Shown here one piece after another: positions 1 through 7,174 of a DNA stretch of 7,612 nt. The DNA is from Gemmatimonadota bacterium (GTDB lineage: Bacteria > Gemmatimonadota > Gemmatimonadetes > Gemmatimonadales > GWC2-71-9). The stretch covers positions 1 to 7,612 of the forward strand of contig QHUQ01000081.1 of assembly GCA_003221985.1 (NCBI GenBank). The letters run 5' to 3'. The notes beneath the pieces were generated by a model that saw nothing but the letters and a program-made list of their open reading frames with translations, was not told the origin of the DNA and did no database searches. The stretch's first letter is position 1; every line of letters starts with the position of its first letter. Made by a program: the position numbers and the translations under genes.

Positions 1-1296
1 CTGTTTGAATCGGTCGACGTCCGCCAGCAGCACCGAGAACGCGCGGCGCAGCCGCCGCGACCGCTGCACCTCACTGGCGAGCGTTCCCATGAGGTGGCGG
101 CGGTTGTAGAGGCCGGTCAGGGAATCGGTGAGCGACAGCTTCTCCAGCTCCCCCTGACTCTCTTTCTCTCGCAGGCGCGACACGAGGGTATTGAACGCCC
201 GCGTCAGGTACCCGACCTCCCCGCTGCCGCCGGCCGGGAGCTCGACGGACAGATCCCCGGCGGCCAGGCGCCCCGCGGCTTCACTGAGACGCTCGAGCGG
301 TCCCGTGATGAACGAACCCGCGATGAACGCCAACAACCCCACGCCAAGCAGCAGCGCGATCAGGAGGAGCACCGTACGGAGCCGCAGCACTCCCGCCTCG
401 CGCACCGCTTCGGCACGCGGCGTTTCGGCGACCGCTGCCCAGCGCAGCTGGGGAATGCGCCGCAACACCGCCACGACCGCGCGCCCCCCCCCCTGGGGGC
501 GCGACTGTGCGACGGTCTTGCCTTCGCGCTCGATGAGCTCGCGCGTGGTCGCTTCGGGCAACGTCGTCTTCATCAGGTCCGCGGAGTTGCCTGCCGAGCT
601 GATCACCACGCGCCCCTGCTCGGTGATGAAGTAGAGGGTTCGCGAGTGATCCCCCGACAGCCCGTCCAGCACGTTCCGGAGGCTGTCCAAATTGATCTTC
701 GCGCCCAGCGCGCCAAGAAATACGCCGTCATCCTGACGAATCGGCACGACCAGGAGCAGCGCGGCCTTGCCGATGCCGGCATCCCAGAACGCGTCGCCCA
801 CGAGCGCGTCCCGAGTTCGCAGGTCGTTCATGCGTTCCGGCGACAGGCGGAAGCCGGTGCGGCTGCCGCTGTTCGTCAGGACCTGACCGTCCCGCCCGAT
901 GATCGCGAGTCCTTCGTGCGCCGGAAGGTTCTGCCGCACGGCGTTGAGGTAGTCGCGGAGCCGGGTGAGGGACTGCGCCCCGTTCCGGCCGGTGGCGCGG
1001 GCCAGATTGTCTGAAACGACGTAGGGGCTCGCCCGCAAGCGCAAATCGTACACCCGCTGGTAGAGCCAGACATCCGCTTCGCGAGCCATGTCCGAGCTCA
1101 GGCCGCGGAGCTCCTGCCCGACGCGATCGCTCAGCGAGCGGCGATTGCGTCCGTACAACATCACGGTCATCGCGAGCGTCGTGAACAGCGTCGCCAACAC
1201 CGCGAACGCGACGAACTTGCCCCTCACGGTGTCGAGGCGCAGGGTGCGCAGCGAGCGAAGGCTCTTATCCCAGATGTCCACGGAGCCAACATTCAC
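1..1296 (-). CDS. Membrane diguanylate cyclase with dCache sensor, HAMP and GGDEF domains (C-terminus off the window)
   Basis: The 432 visible residues show the layout of a sensor diguanylate cyclase, which makes c-di-GMP from two GTP at the inner membrane. Seen: a transmembrane helix at about 27-48, a periplasmic region of about 255 residues with dCache-like strands (AIIGRDGQVLTNSG at 131-144, later LGAKINLDSL), a second helix at about 306-330, a HAMP linker at about 330-378 (GPLERLSEAAGRLAAGDLS), and the start of a GGDEF domain (LSLTDSLTGLYNRRH, 387-401). ADVDRF at 425-430 carries the first metal-binding Asp. The GG(D/E)EF loop lies past the window edge, so catalytic competence cannot be judged. 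The GTG at 1296 is the first start after an in-frame stop at 1327. It has no clear ribosome binding site, and GTG at 1281 is an alternative. The gene lies 30 bp behind glpK on the same strand, so read-through is likely. Family assignment is firm; ligand and start are not. Confidence 0.9.
   Translation of the reverse strand, partial: MNVGSVDIWDKSLRSLRTLRLDTVRGKFVAFAVLATLFTTLAMTVMLYGRNRRSLSDRVGQELRGLSSDMAREADVWLYQRVYDLRLRASPYVVSDNLARATGRNGAQSLTRLRDYLNAVRQNLPAHEGLAIIGRDGQVLTNSGSRTGFRLSPERMNDLRTRDALVGDAFWDAGIGKAALLLVVPIRQDDGVFLGALGAKINLDSLRNVLDGLSGDHSRTLYFITEQGRVVISSAGNSADLMKTTLPEATTRELIEREGKTVAQSRPQGGGRAVVAVLRRIPQLRWAAVAETPRAEAVREAGVLRLRTVLLLIALLLGVGLLAFIAGSFITGPLERLSEAAGRLAAGDLSVELPAGGSGEVGYLTRAFNTLVSRLREKESQGELEKLSLTDSLTGLYNRRHLMGTLASEVQRSRRLRRAFSVLLADVDRFKQ
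481..502. repeat. Ten-base C/G homopolymer inside a perfect inverted repeat
   Basis: Ten consecutive C (484-493; G on the coding strand) sit within GCGCCCCC-N6-GGGGGCGC, an 8-bp perfect inverted repeat. The tract encodes Gly-Gly-Gly at residues 269-271 of the diguanylate cyclase sensor domain. The frame is intact as sequenced, because dCache-like sequence before it and HAMP/GGDEF after it share one frame. Confidence 0.8.
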
Positions 1297-1326
1297 TTTC
1301 GGGCGGTAGACGCAAGAGACGGCGTT

Positions 1327-2792
<1,466 letters not shown>

Positions 2793-2796
<4 letters not shown>

Positions 2797-3524
2797 GCCG
2801 GCCAGCACATCTTATAGAGGAAAGCCGCGATCAGACCGCCGATGATTGGGCCGGCGACGGGGATCCAGGCGTAGCCCCAGTCCGAATTCCCCTTACCCGC
2901 TATCGGCAGGATCGCATGCGCGATTCGGGGCCCCAGGTCGCGCGCCGGGTTGATCGCGTAGCCCGTTGGCCCGCCCAGCGACAGGCCGATCGCCCACACG
3001 ATGACGCCGACGAGTGCCGGGCCGAATCCTGCGTTCCACCCGTACGCCGGGTTGAGATTCCTGGGTGTCAGGATGGCGAGCACTCCGAGCACCAGAACGA
3101 ACGTCCCCACGATTTCCGTCAGCAGATTCGAGACCCGGTTGCGGATGGCGGGCGCGGTGCAGAAGACGACGAGCTTCGAGGCTTGGCTCTCTGTCACGGC
3201 CCAGTGCGGGAGATAGGCGAGCCAGACGATCGTGGCGCCCAGCATGGCGCCGAGCATTTGGGCCGCGATGTAAGTGGGCACTGAGGCCCACGCGAACTTG
3301 CCGATCGAGGCGAGCCCGATCGTGACCGCGGGGTTCAGGTGCGCGCCGCTGAACGTGCCGACGGCATAGACCGCGACCGTCACACCGAACGCCCAGCCGG
3401 CGGTGATGACGATCCAGCCGGAGCTCTGGCCTTTGGTCTTGTTGAGCACGACGTTGGCGACCACGCCATCGCCCAGGACGATGAGCAGCATGGTGCCGAG
3501 CACTTCTGCGAGGAAGGGGGCCAT
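2793..3524 (-). CDS. glpF: Glycerol uptake facilitator (aquaglyceroporin, MIP family)
   Basis: Six-helix inner-membrane channel for passive glycerol entry, 243 residues. Both half-helix motifs are present: [10 protein letters not shown] (NPA at 64-66) and [13 protein letters not shown] (NPA at 192-194). The Asp at 196 after NPAR is typical of glycerol facilitators as opposed to water-only aquaporins. By alignment from memory with E. coli GlpF, the selectivity filter is W44, G180, Y189 and R195, with Tyr replacing the usual Phe. The stop overlaps the glpK start by 4 bp, so translation is probably coupled, and kinase coupling supports glycerol as substrate. The ATG at 3524 lacks a clear Shine-Dalgarno, which fits coupling to the thioredoxin gene 40 bp upstream. 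Confidence 0.95.
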
Positions 3525-3547
3525 GAGGCGGCGAAACTACCCGCGCC

Positions 3548-3563
3548 GTAGACCCTTGTCTAC
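3548..3563 (-). repeat. Intergenic hairpin between the thioredoxin and glpF genes
   Basis: GTAGAC-4 nt-GTCTAC is a perfect 6-bp inverted repeat beginning one base after the thioredoxin stop codon. No T-run follows on the transcribed strand, so it is not a standard intrinsic terminator. It may be an RNA stability or processing structure that sets expression of glpFK relative to the upstream gene. Confidence 0.45.
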
Positions 3564-3564
3564 A

Positions 3565-4140
3565 TCACCGCCACACCGACGCCTTCTTCGCCCACGTGCT
3601 GTCCTGATACCGCTTGGTGAACGCTTGCCCGGTTGCCTTGAGCGACGCCGGATCCCCTGTTGCCTTGTACGGCGCGACACCCGCCCAGTACAGCGCTTCC
3701 GGCGCCGCGTCGGTCTGCGGCAGTTTCTCCGCGATTTCCCGGAAGCGCCGCTCCGCCTCGGCCCACTGCTGCTGCGCAAAAGCCAACTTCGCCCGGCCCA
3801 GCATCAGCTGTGCGAGCAGGTCATCAGCGGGAAGGAAGCCTTCAATGCGGTGCTGCTCGACGCCGTCGGGATCGAGCAACAGAATCGTCGGGGTCCACGG
3901 CGCCTGGAATCGCTCGCTGAGCCGCTTGAAGGCCTGTCCTTCGTCCTTCACGTGCACGCGGGCGGGAAGAAAACCCTCGTTGACGTACCGTACCACCCGC
4001 TCATCCGGCCACACCTCGGCATCCAGCCGAGCGCAGCCAGCTCACATCGGTGCGGCGCTGAAATCGAGAAGAACGGGCTTGCGCTGCGCCTTCGAGTCCT
4101 TGAGGACCTGATCCACGTCGTGCCGGAAATTGATCGGCAT
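3565..4140 (-). CDS. Selenocysteine-containing thioredoxin-like protein (UxxC) with TPR-like C-terminus
   Basis: Predicted 191-residue selenoprotein with an in-frame TGA at codon 33 (4042-4044). Seen: AAPMUAGCARLDAEVW places the TGA at the first position of a CxxC active site (U33-A-G-C36), and C36 is the only Cys in the protein. WTPTILLLDPDG follows, with a cis-Pro candidate at P84, so the thioredoxin fold spans about 1-112. The tail at 113-191 is helical and Ala/Glu-rich, resembling TPR or BamD-like repeats. There is no signal peptide, so it is probably cytoplasmic. The start is well supported: AAAGGAGGT lies five bases (from GG) before ATG 4140. Starting at the internal GTG 4014 would remove the N-terminal strand and the active site. 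Likely role: thiol-disulfide exchange or peroxide-linked reduction, partner unknown. It leads the glpF-glpK unit. The main alternative is a Cys-to-stop mutation, which the hairpin after the TGA argues against. Confidence 0.85.
4015..4044 (-). promoter_or_regulatory. Candidate bacterial SECIS element with its UGA codon
   Basis: Reading the mRNA strand, ten bases after the UGA begins a perfect 6-bp stem, CTCGGC / GCCGAG (4031-4026 and 4020-4015), closing a 5-nt loop TGGAT. The first loop G is the 18th base after the UGA. Known bacterial SECIS models ask for a small apical loop, a G in its first two positions, and about 16-37 nt from UGA to loop; all three are met. A weaker outer pairing of GGC (4038-4036) with GCC (4009-4007) could extend it. 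It would recruit SelB with Sec-tRNA. Function is inferred from structure only. Confidence 0.7.
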
Positions 4141-4153
4141 AAATACCTCCTTT
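4141..4153 (-). promoter_or_regulatory. Strong ribosome binding site for the selenoprotein gene
   Basis: On the minus strand AAAGGAGGT precedes ATTT and then the ATG at 4140, close to the full anti-16S complement at good spacing. It fixes the start well upstream of the in-frame TGA. Confidence 0.85.
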
Positions 4154-4185
4154 CATTGCGGTTCACGCCCCTTCCGAAAGAAACA

Positions 4186-4211
4186 GCCCCAACGCGAAAT
4201 TGCGATGGGGC
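4186..4211. repeat. Inverted repeat in the divergent intergenic region
   Basis: GCCCCA-a-CGC-GAAATT-GCG-a-TGGGGC: a 6-bp arm, an A/A mismatch, 3 more pairs and a 6-base centre; one flanking A/T pair extends the outer arm. It lies 45 bp from the selenoprotein start and 35 bp from the start of the plus-strand gene. It could be an operator shared by both promoters or a 5' leader hairpin. No convincing -35/-10 pair was found in the surrounding 106 bp. Confidence 0.5.
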
Positions 4212-4246
4212 TTCATTCCCTGCGAGTACTTTGTAAGGAAGGCCAC

Positions 4247-5074
4247 ATGCGCGCGCGTCTCCTCGTCATCCTGTCGCTGACAGCCTCCGCCAGGGCGTGG
4301 GGCCAAATACCGGAGTCGAGCCGCGGTATCCGCACGTCGATGTTCGAGACGTTCGTCGCCAGGCATCAGCTGCTCGTCTTCCCGTTCGCGGCGTATACCC
4401 ACGACCACAACTTCGAGTATCAGCCCGCGGCGCTCGGCTACGGTCTCCAGGAAGACTTCCGCGGCCGCTACTCGAGCACGGCGGGCCAGCTGTTCGTGGC
4501 GTACGGCATCACCGATTGGCTCGCGCTAGAGCTAGAAAGCTCAGACATCCGCGCGCATTTCGAAAAATCGCGGAGCGATACGTCGGCGACCCCGGCCCGC
4601 ATCAACGAATCGGGCATCGCCGACTTCTCGGGCCAGGTGCGCCTGCGGTTGGGTCGGGAGCGGGGGCGCCGTCCTGAGTTCTTTGCCGGCATCGAGATAC
4701 TCCCACCGTCCTATCGGCACCGCGTGCTCATCGGCGAACCTCGCTGGGACGTCAAAGGCGAGATCGGCGCGACGCGCGGCTACCGCTGGGGCACGATGAC
4801 GTTTCGCACGACCATCGAGTACAATCACGGCGACACGCACTGGGATCTGGGTGAGACCTCGCTCGAATACCTGCGGCAGGTGTCGCCTACCTGGCGGCTA
4901 TTTCTGGCGATCGAGGGGGGAGAGAGCGGCGCGCCCGATGAGTTCGTCCTCGTGTCAGCCGCCGGCTGGCGGGTGCGCGAGGACGTCTATGTGAAAGTCG
5001 CCAACGCCGTCGGGTTGTTCTCGAAGTCCACCGACTGGGAGCCGCAGCTCGGCCTCATGTTCGCGATTCACTAG
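4247..5074 (+). CDS. Secreted, probable outer-membrane beta-barrel protein of unknown function
   Basis: I do not recognise a named family. The 275-residue product starts with a signal peptide: MRAR, a hydrophobic stretch LLVILSLTASA, and an Ala-x-Ala site at 15-17 before WGQ. The mature part has many alternating polar/hydrophobic strands with aromatic girdles (QLFVAYGITDWLALELESSD, RRPEFFAGIEILPP, TMTFRTTIEYNHGDTHWDLG, WRLFLAIEGGES, QLGLMFAIH), as in barrels of about 8-12 strands. No Cys is present in the mature protein. The start at 4247 is chosen because AAGGAAGG lies four bases upstream and the signal peptide begins there; the in-frame ATG at 4130 would add 39 residues without export character and overlap the divergent gene's start. 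The gene ends 9 bp from the convergent DsbA-like gene. Transport or structural roles are both possible. Confidence 0.75.
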   Translation: MRARLLVILSLTASARAWGQIPESSRGIRTSMFETFVARHQLLVFPFAAYTHDHNFEYQPAALGYGLQEDFRGRYSSTAGQLFVAYGITDWLALELESSDIRAHFEKSRSDTSATPARINESGIADFSGQVRLRLGRERGRRPEFFAGIEILPPSYRHRVLIGEPRWDVKGEIGATRGYRWGTMTFRTTIEYNHGDTHWDLGETSLEYLRQVSPTWRLFLAIEGGESGAPDEFVLVSAAGWRVREDVYVKVANAVGLFSKSTDWEPQLGLMFAIH

Positions 5075-5083
5075 CGCGATGCT

Positions 5084-5635
5084 CTACCGCTCCCCGGCCG
5101 CCTCGAGCGCGCCGAGCAGCGTCTCGACGTCATAACCGCCCTCGTGCCGCACGCCGTTGATGAAGAACGTCGGCGTGCCGTTCACGCCGCTCTTCACGCC
5201 GCTCATGAAGTCATCGCGCACCCGGTTGCGATAAGTCCCGGCGGCCAGCTCGCCGCTCAGCCGGTCGGCATCGAGGCCCAGCTCGCGCGCATACTCCAGG
5301 AGATTGTCGTCTTCCAGCGCGAACTGCCGCTCGAACAGGCGATCGTGCATCTGCCAGAACGCGCCCTGTGCCGCCGCCGCTTCCGCGGATTCGGCCGCGT
5401 GCTGCGCGAACTGGTGGATGCGCGTGAGCGGGAAATTCCGGAACGCGAAGCGCAGCCGCGCGCCGAGCCGCTCCTGGATCTGCTTCACGATCGGGTATGC
5501 CTCCCGGCAATACGGGCACTGGAAGTCGCCGTACTCGACCAGCGTGATCGGCGCCTTGTCGGTGCCTTTCACATGATCCTTCGGCCCCACGGGGATGGTC
5601 AAGGTCGCGTCGCCGTCATTCGATCGCTTACTCAT
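5084..5635 (-). CDS. Cytoplasmic DsbA-like thiol-disulfide oxidoreductase
   Basis: DsbA-type thioredoxin-fold protein, 183 residues. TLVEYGDFQCPYCREAYP (31-48) holds the active-site C40-P-Y-C43, and GTPTFFINGVRHEGGY (153-168) contains the cis-Pro at 155. Between them is the helical insertion usual in the DsbA/Thioredoxin_4 group. No signal peptide or membrane anchor is visible, unlike classical periplasmic DsbA, so it probably acts in the cytoplasm. Its start resembles the thioredoxin domain fused to some NhaA antiporters (from memory). GGAGA lies about five bases before the ATG at 5635, inside the end of the flavin oxidoreductase gene, and the two genes overlap by ATGA, so they are co-translated. 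Substrates are unknown. Family confident, location inferred. Confidence 0.92.
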   Translation of the reverse strand: MSKRSNDGDATLTIPVGPKDHVKGTDKAPITLVEYGDFQCPYCREAYPIVKQIQERLGARLRFAFRNFPLTRIHQFAQHAAESAEAAAAQGAFWQMHDRLFERQFALEDDNLLEYARELGLDADRLSGELAAGTYRNRVRDDFMSGVKSGVNGTPTFFINGVRHEGGYDVETLLGALEAAGER

Positions 5636-6696
5636 GCGTTCTCCAGTGCCAATGCCTGACGCACTGCGGGTGCGACCTGCGTGCCGAGTGTCTCGATGGC
5701 ACGCATGAGCTTGGCGTGGGGGAGGGAAGAGGCGTTCATTTGAAACGTGATCCGGGAGATCCCACCTAACGCTTCACTGTGCCGCACGATCTTGTCCACC
5801 ACTTCGTCCGGTTCGCCGATCAGCAGCGCGCCGTATTCGCCGCGCTGCGCGTCGAAGCTCGCCCGCGTCATAGGTGGCCAGCCGCGCTCCCGCGCGACCG
5901 AGTCGATGGCGCGAGCGTATCCCGGATAGAAGTCGTCCGCGGCTTCCTGTGTCCTGGCGGCGACATAGCCGAGCGAGTGAACGCCGACCTTGAGCTGCTC
6001 GCGCGGATGCCCGGCGCGCTCGCCGGCCTCGCGATACAGATCGATCAGCGGGCGAAAGCGGCGCGTTTCACCGCCGATGATCGCGACCATCAGCGGCAGC
6101 CCCAGCATGCCGGCGCGGACGAACGATTCCGGCGTTCCGCCGACACCCAGCCAGGTCGGCAGGGGGTCCTGTAGCGGCCTCGGGTAAACGCCCTGACCTG
6201 TCAGCGCCGGCCGATGTTTGCCGGACCAATGCACGTGCTCGTTCTCGCGGATCTTGAGCAGGAGATCGAGCTTCTCCGCAAACAGCGAGTCGTAGTTCTC
6301 GAGCCGCAGGCCGAACAGCGGGAACGCGTCGATGAACGAGCCGCGGCCCACGACCATCTCGGCGCGTCCCTGCGACAATAGATCCAGCGTCGCGAACTGC
6401 TGGAACACCCGCACCGGGTCCGCCGCGCTCAGGACGGTGACGGCGCTGGTGAGGCGAATCTGCCGCGTTCGTGCCGCCGCTGCGGCGAGAATCATCGCCG
6501 GGGCAGAGTCGAGATAATCCCGCCGGTGATGCTCTCCAACTCCAAAGACGTCGAGCCCCACCTGGTCGGCATGCTCGATCTGCTCGACCAGGTTGCGCAC
6601 CCGGTCCGACGTGCTGACCGCCAGGCTCGCCTCGTCGTATGCCGCTGCAAAACTGTCGATGCCAACCTGTATCACGTCGTTACCTGCCACGTCCAT
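5632..6696 (-). CDS. LLM-class flavin-dependent oxidoreductase (luciferase-like)
   Basis: TIM-barrel protein of the bacterial luciferase-like monooxygenase superfamily, 354 residues, expected to use FMN or a related flavin. Seen: VGIDSF as the first strand, FGVGEHHRRDY (51-61), the typical RLTSAVTVLSAADPVRVFQQFATLDLLSQGRAEMVVGRG region, and LPTWLGVGGTPESFVRAG. These resemble the YhbW/CE1758-like branch rather than true luciferases; the substrate cannot be told. I begin at ATG 6696. An in-frame TTG at 6705 would add three residues, and neither has a strong ribosome binding site. It lies 42 bp behind the HxlR-type regulator and overlaps the DsbA-like gene by 4 bp, so the three probably form one transcript. 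An oxidoreductase controlled by its adjacent HxlR regulator is a common arrangement. Confidence 0.92.
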   Translation of the reverse strand: MDVAGNDVIQVGIDSFAAAYDEASLAVSTSDRVRNLVEQIEHADQVGLDVFGVGEHHRRDYLDSAPAMILAAAAARTRQIRLTSAVTVLSAADPVRVFQQFATLDLLSQGRAEMVVGRGSFIDAFPLFGLRLENYDSLFAEKLDLLLKIRENEHVHWSGKHRPALTGQGVYPRPLQDPLPTWLGVGGTPESFVRAGMLGLPLMVAIIGGETRRFRPLIDLYREAGERAGHPREQLKVGVHSLGYVAARTQEAADDFYPGYARAIDSVARERGWPPMTRASFDAQRGEYGALLIGEPDEVVDKIVRHSEALGGISRITFQMNASSLPHAKLMRAIETLGTQVAPAVRQALALENA

Positions 6697-6738
6697 CACG
6701 CTCAATTCGGAAAGTGTTGTGAAAAGTGTCGGTATCGG

Positions 6739-7053
6739 TTAGACGAGCTCACTGCCCCAACGTTCGATCGCTTCGGCCAGTTCCCGAAACGTGCCTCCGC
6801 TGCGCGTCAGCTCGTATGACACCCGCACGGGCGGGCCCGGATCGACGTGACGCTTTAGCAGCCCGCGCGCTTCCAGATCTTTCAAGCGTGCCGAGAGGAC
6901 TTTGTCGCCCGGTCCCTTGGCGCGCCCGGAGAGCTCGCTGAAGCGCAACGCCCCTTCCTGCAGCACGTTGAGGATCAGCGCATTCCATGGCCGCCCCAGA
7001 ACCTCGATGGCTGTCTGGAACGAGCGGCACTGAGAATCCACCCGCTTTGTCAT
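6739..7053 (-). CDS. HxlR-family winged-helix transcriptional regulator
   Basis: 104-residue DNA-binding protein. The family pattern is clear: a conserved Cys near the N-terminus (C9, in SQCRSF), then VLGRPWNALILNVLQEG, the recognition region LRFSELSGRAKGPGDKVLSARLKDLEARGLLKR (about 36-68), the wing with VRVSYELTRSG, and the closing ERWG. Several characterised HxlR proteins sense quinones, diamide or other electrophiles through this N-terminal Cys, so redox or electrophile sensing is a reasonable inference. It starts the minus-strand hxlR-LLM-DsbA unit and is divergent from the DoxX gene across 121 bp with inverted repeats, suggesting control of both sides. TATAGT at 7064-7059 is only five bases from the ATG, so the message may be nearly leaderless. 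Confidence 0.93.
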   Translation of the reverse strand: MTKRVDSQCRSFQTAIEVLGRPWNALILNVLQEGALRFSELSGRAKGPGDKVLSARLKDLEARGLLKRHVDPGPPVRVSYELTRSGGTFRELAEAIERWGSELV

Positions 7054-7058
7054 GCCCT

Positions 7059-7064
7059 ACTATA
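7059..7064 (-). promoter_or_regulatory. Possible -10 box of the hxlR-LLM-DsbA unit
   Basis: The minus strand reads CCTTATAGTAGGGC then ATG. TATAGT matches the -10 consensus at five of six positions and would put transcription start at or next to the ATG. No good -35 is seen 16-18 bp upstream. Confidence 0.3.
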
Positions 7065-7072
7065 AGGCTGTC

Positions 7073-7107
7073 GCTTCCCAAAAGATAGCCCCTTGACACT
7101 GGGAAGC
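7073..7107. repeat. Long-spaced inverted repeat flanking a TTGACA box
   Basis: GCTTCCCA (7073-7080) and TGGGAAGC (7100-7107) are perfect 8-bp inverted arms 19 bp apart. The related core TCCCA/TGGGA recurs at 7116-7120 and 7160-7164. The arms bracket the TTGACA at 7093-7098, as expected for a repressor dimer or paired sites acting on that promoter. Confidence 0.5.
7093..7098 (+). promoter_or_regulatory. Consensus -35 hexamer (TTGACA) for the DoxX gene
   Basis: A perfect TTGACA about 80 bp before the DoxX start. With 17-bp spacing the -10 would be TCCCAT (7116-7121), which is weak, as expected of an activated or regulated promoter. Confidence 0.45.
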
Positions 7108-7135
7108 ACGCTGTCTCCCATTCCTTCCTGTTGGA

Positions 7136-7151
7136 TAGTGACATTCCACTA
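7136..7151. promoter_or_regulatory. Candidate HxlR operator palindrome
   Basis: TAGTGacattcCACTA is a 5-bp perfect dyad with a 6-bp centre, 23 bp before the DoxX start. Its size and TAGT/ACTA-type ends resemble operators described for HxlR proteins such as YodB. Binding is inferred from position and symmetry. Confidence 0.4.
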
Positions 7152-7174
7152 GAAAGCGATGGGAAAAACAGCAT

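Noticed and set aside
94..1014. 306-residue open frame on the plus strand
   Set aside because: It is antisense to the dCache-HAMP-GGDEF gene, whose frame has clear domains. The plus-strand product is rich in Arg, Gln and His with no recognisable fold, as is common for antisense frames in GC-rich DNA.
3548..3563. Intrinsic terminator after the selenoprotein gene
   Set aside because: The hairpin has no T-run after it and only six base pairs, so it is reported as a hairpin only.
3565..4014. Shorter thioredoxin-like gene starting at the internal GTG 4014
   Set aside because: This start has no ribosome binding site and removes the first strand and active site, while the ATG at 4140 has a near-perfect one.
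4042..4044. TGA read as a nonsense mutation (pseudogene) or as Trp/Gly under a variant code
   Set aside because: The codon sits exactly at the active-site Cys and is followed by a SECIS-like hairpin; the rest of the gene is undamaged. Other genes in the window use TGA as a true stop, so a variant code is excluded. A single Cys-to-stop mutation remains the residual alternative.
4130..4246. N-terminal extension of the beta-barrel protein to ATG 4130
   Set aside because: It overlaps the divergent selenoprotein start and would bury the signal peptide; ATG 4247 has its own ribosome binding site.
5075..5083. Bidirectional terminator between the convergent genes
   Set aside because: Only nine bases separate the two stops and no hairpin with a T-run could be found there.
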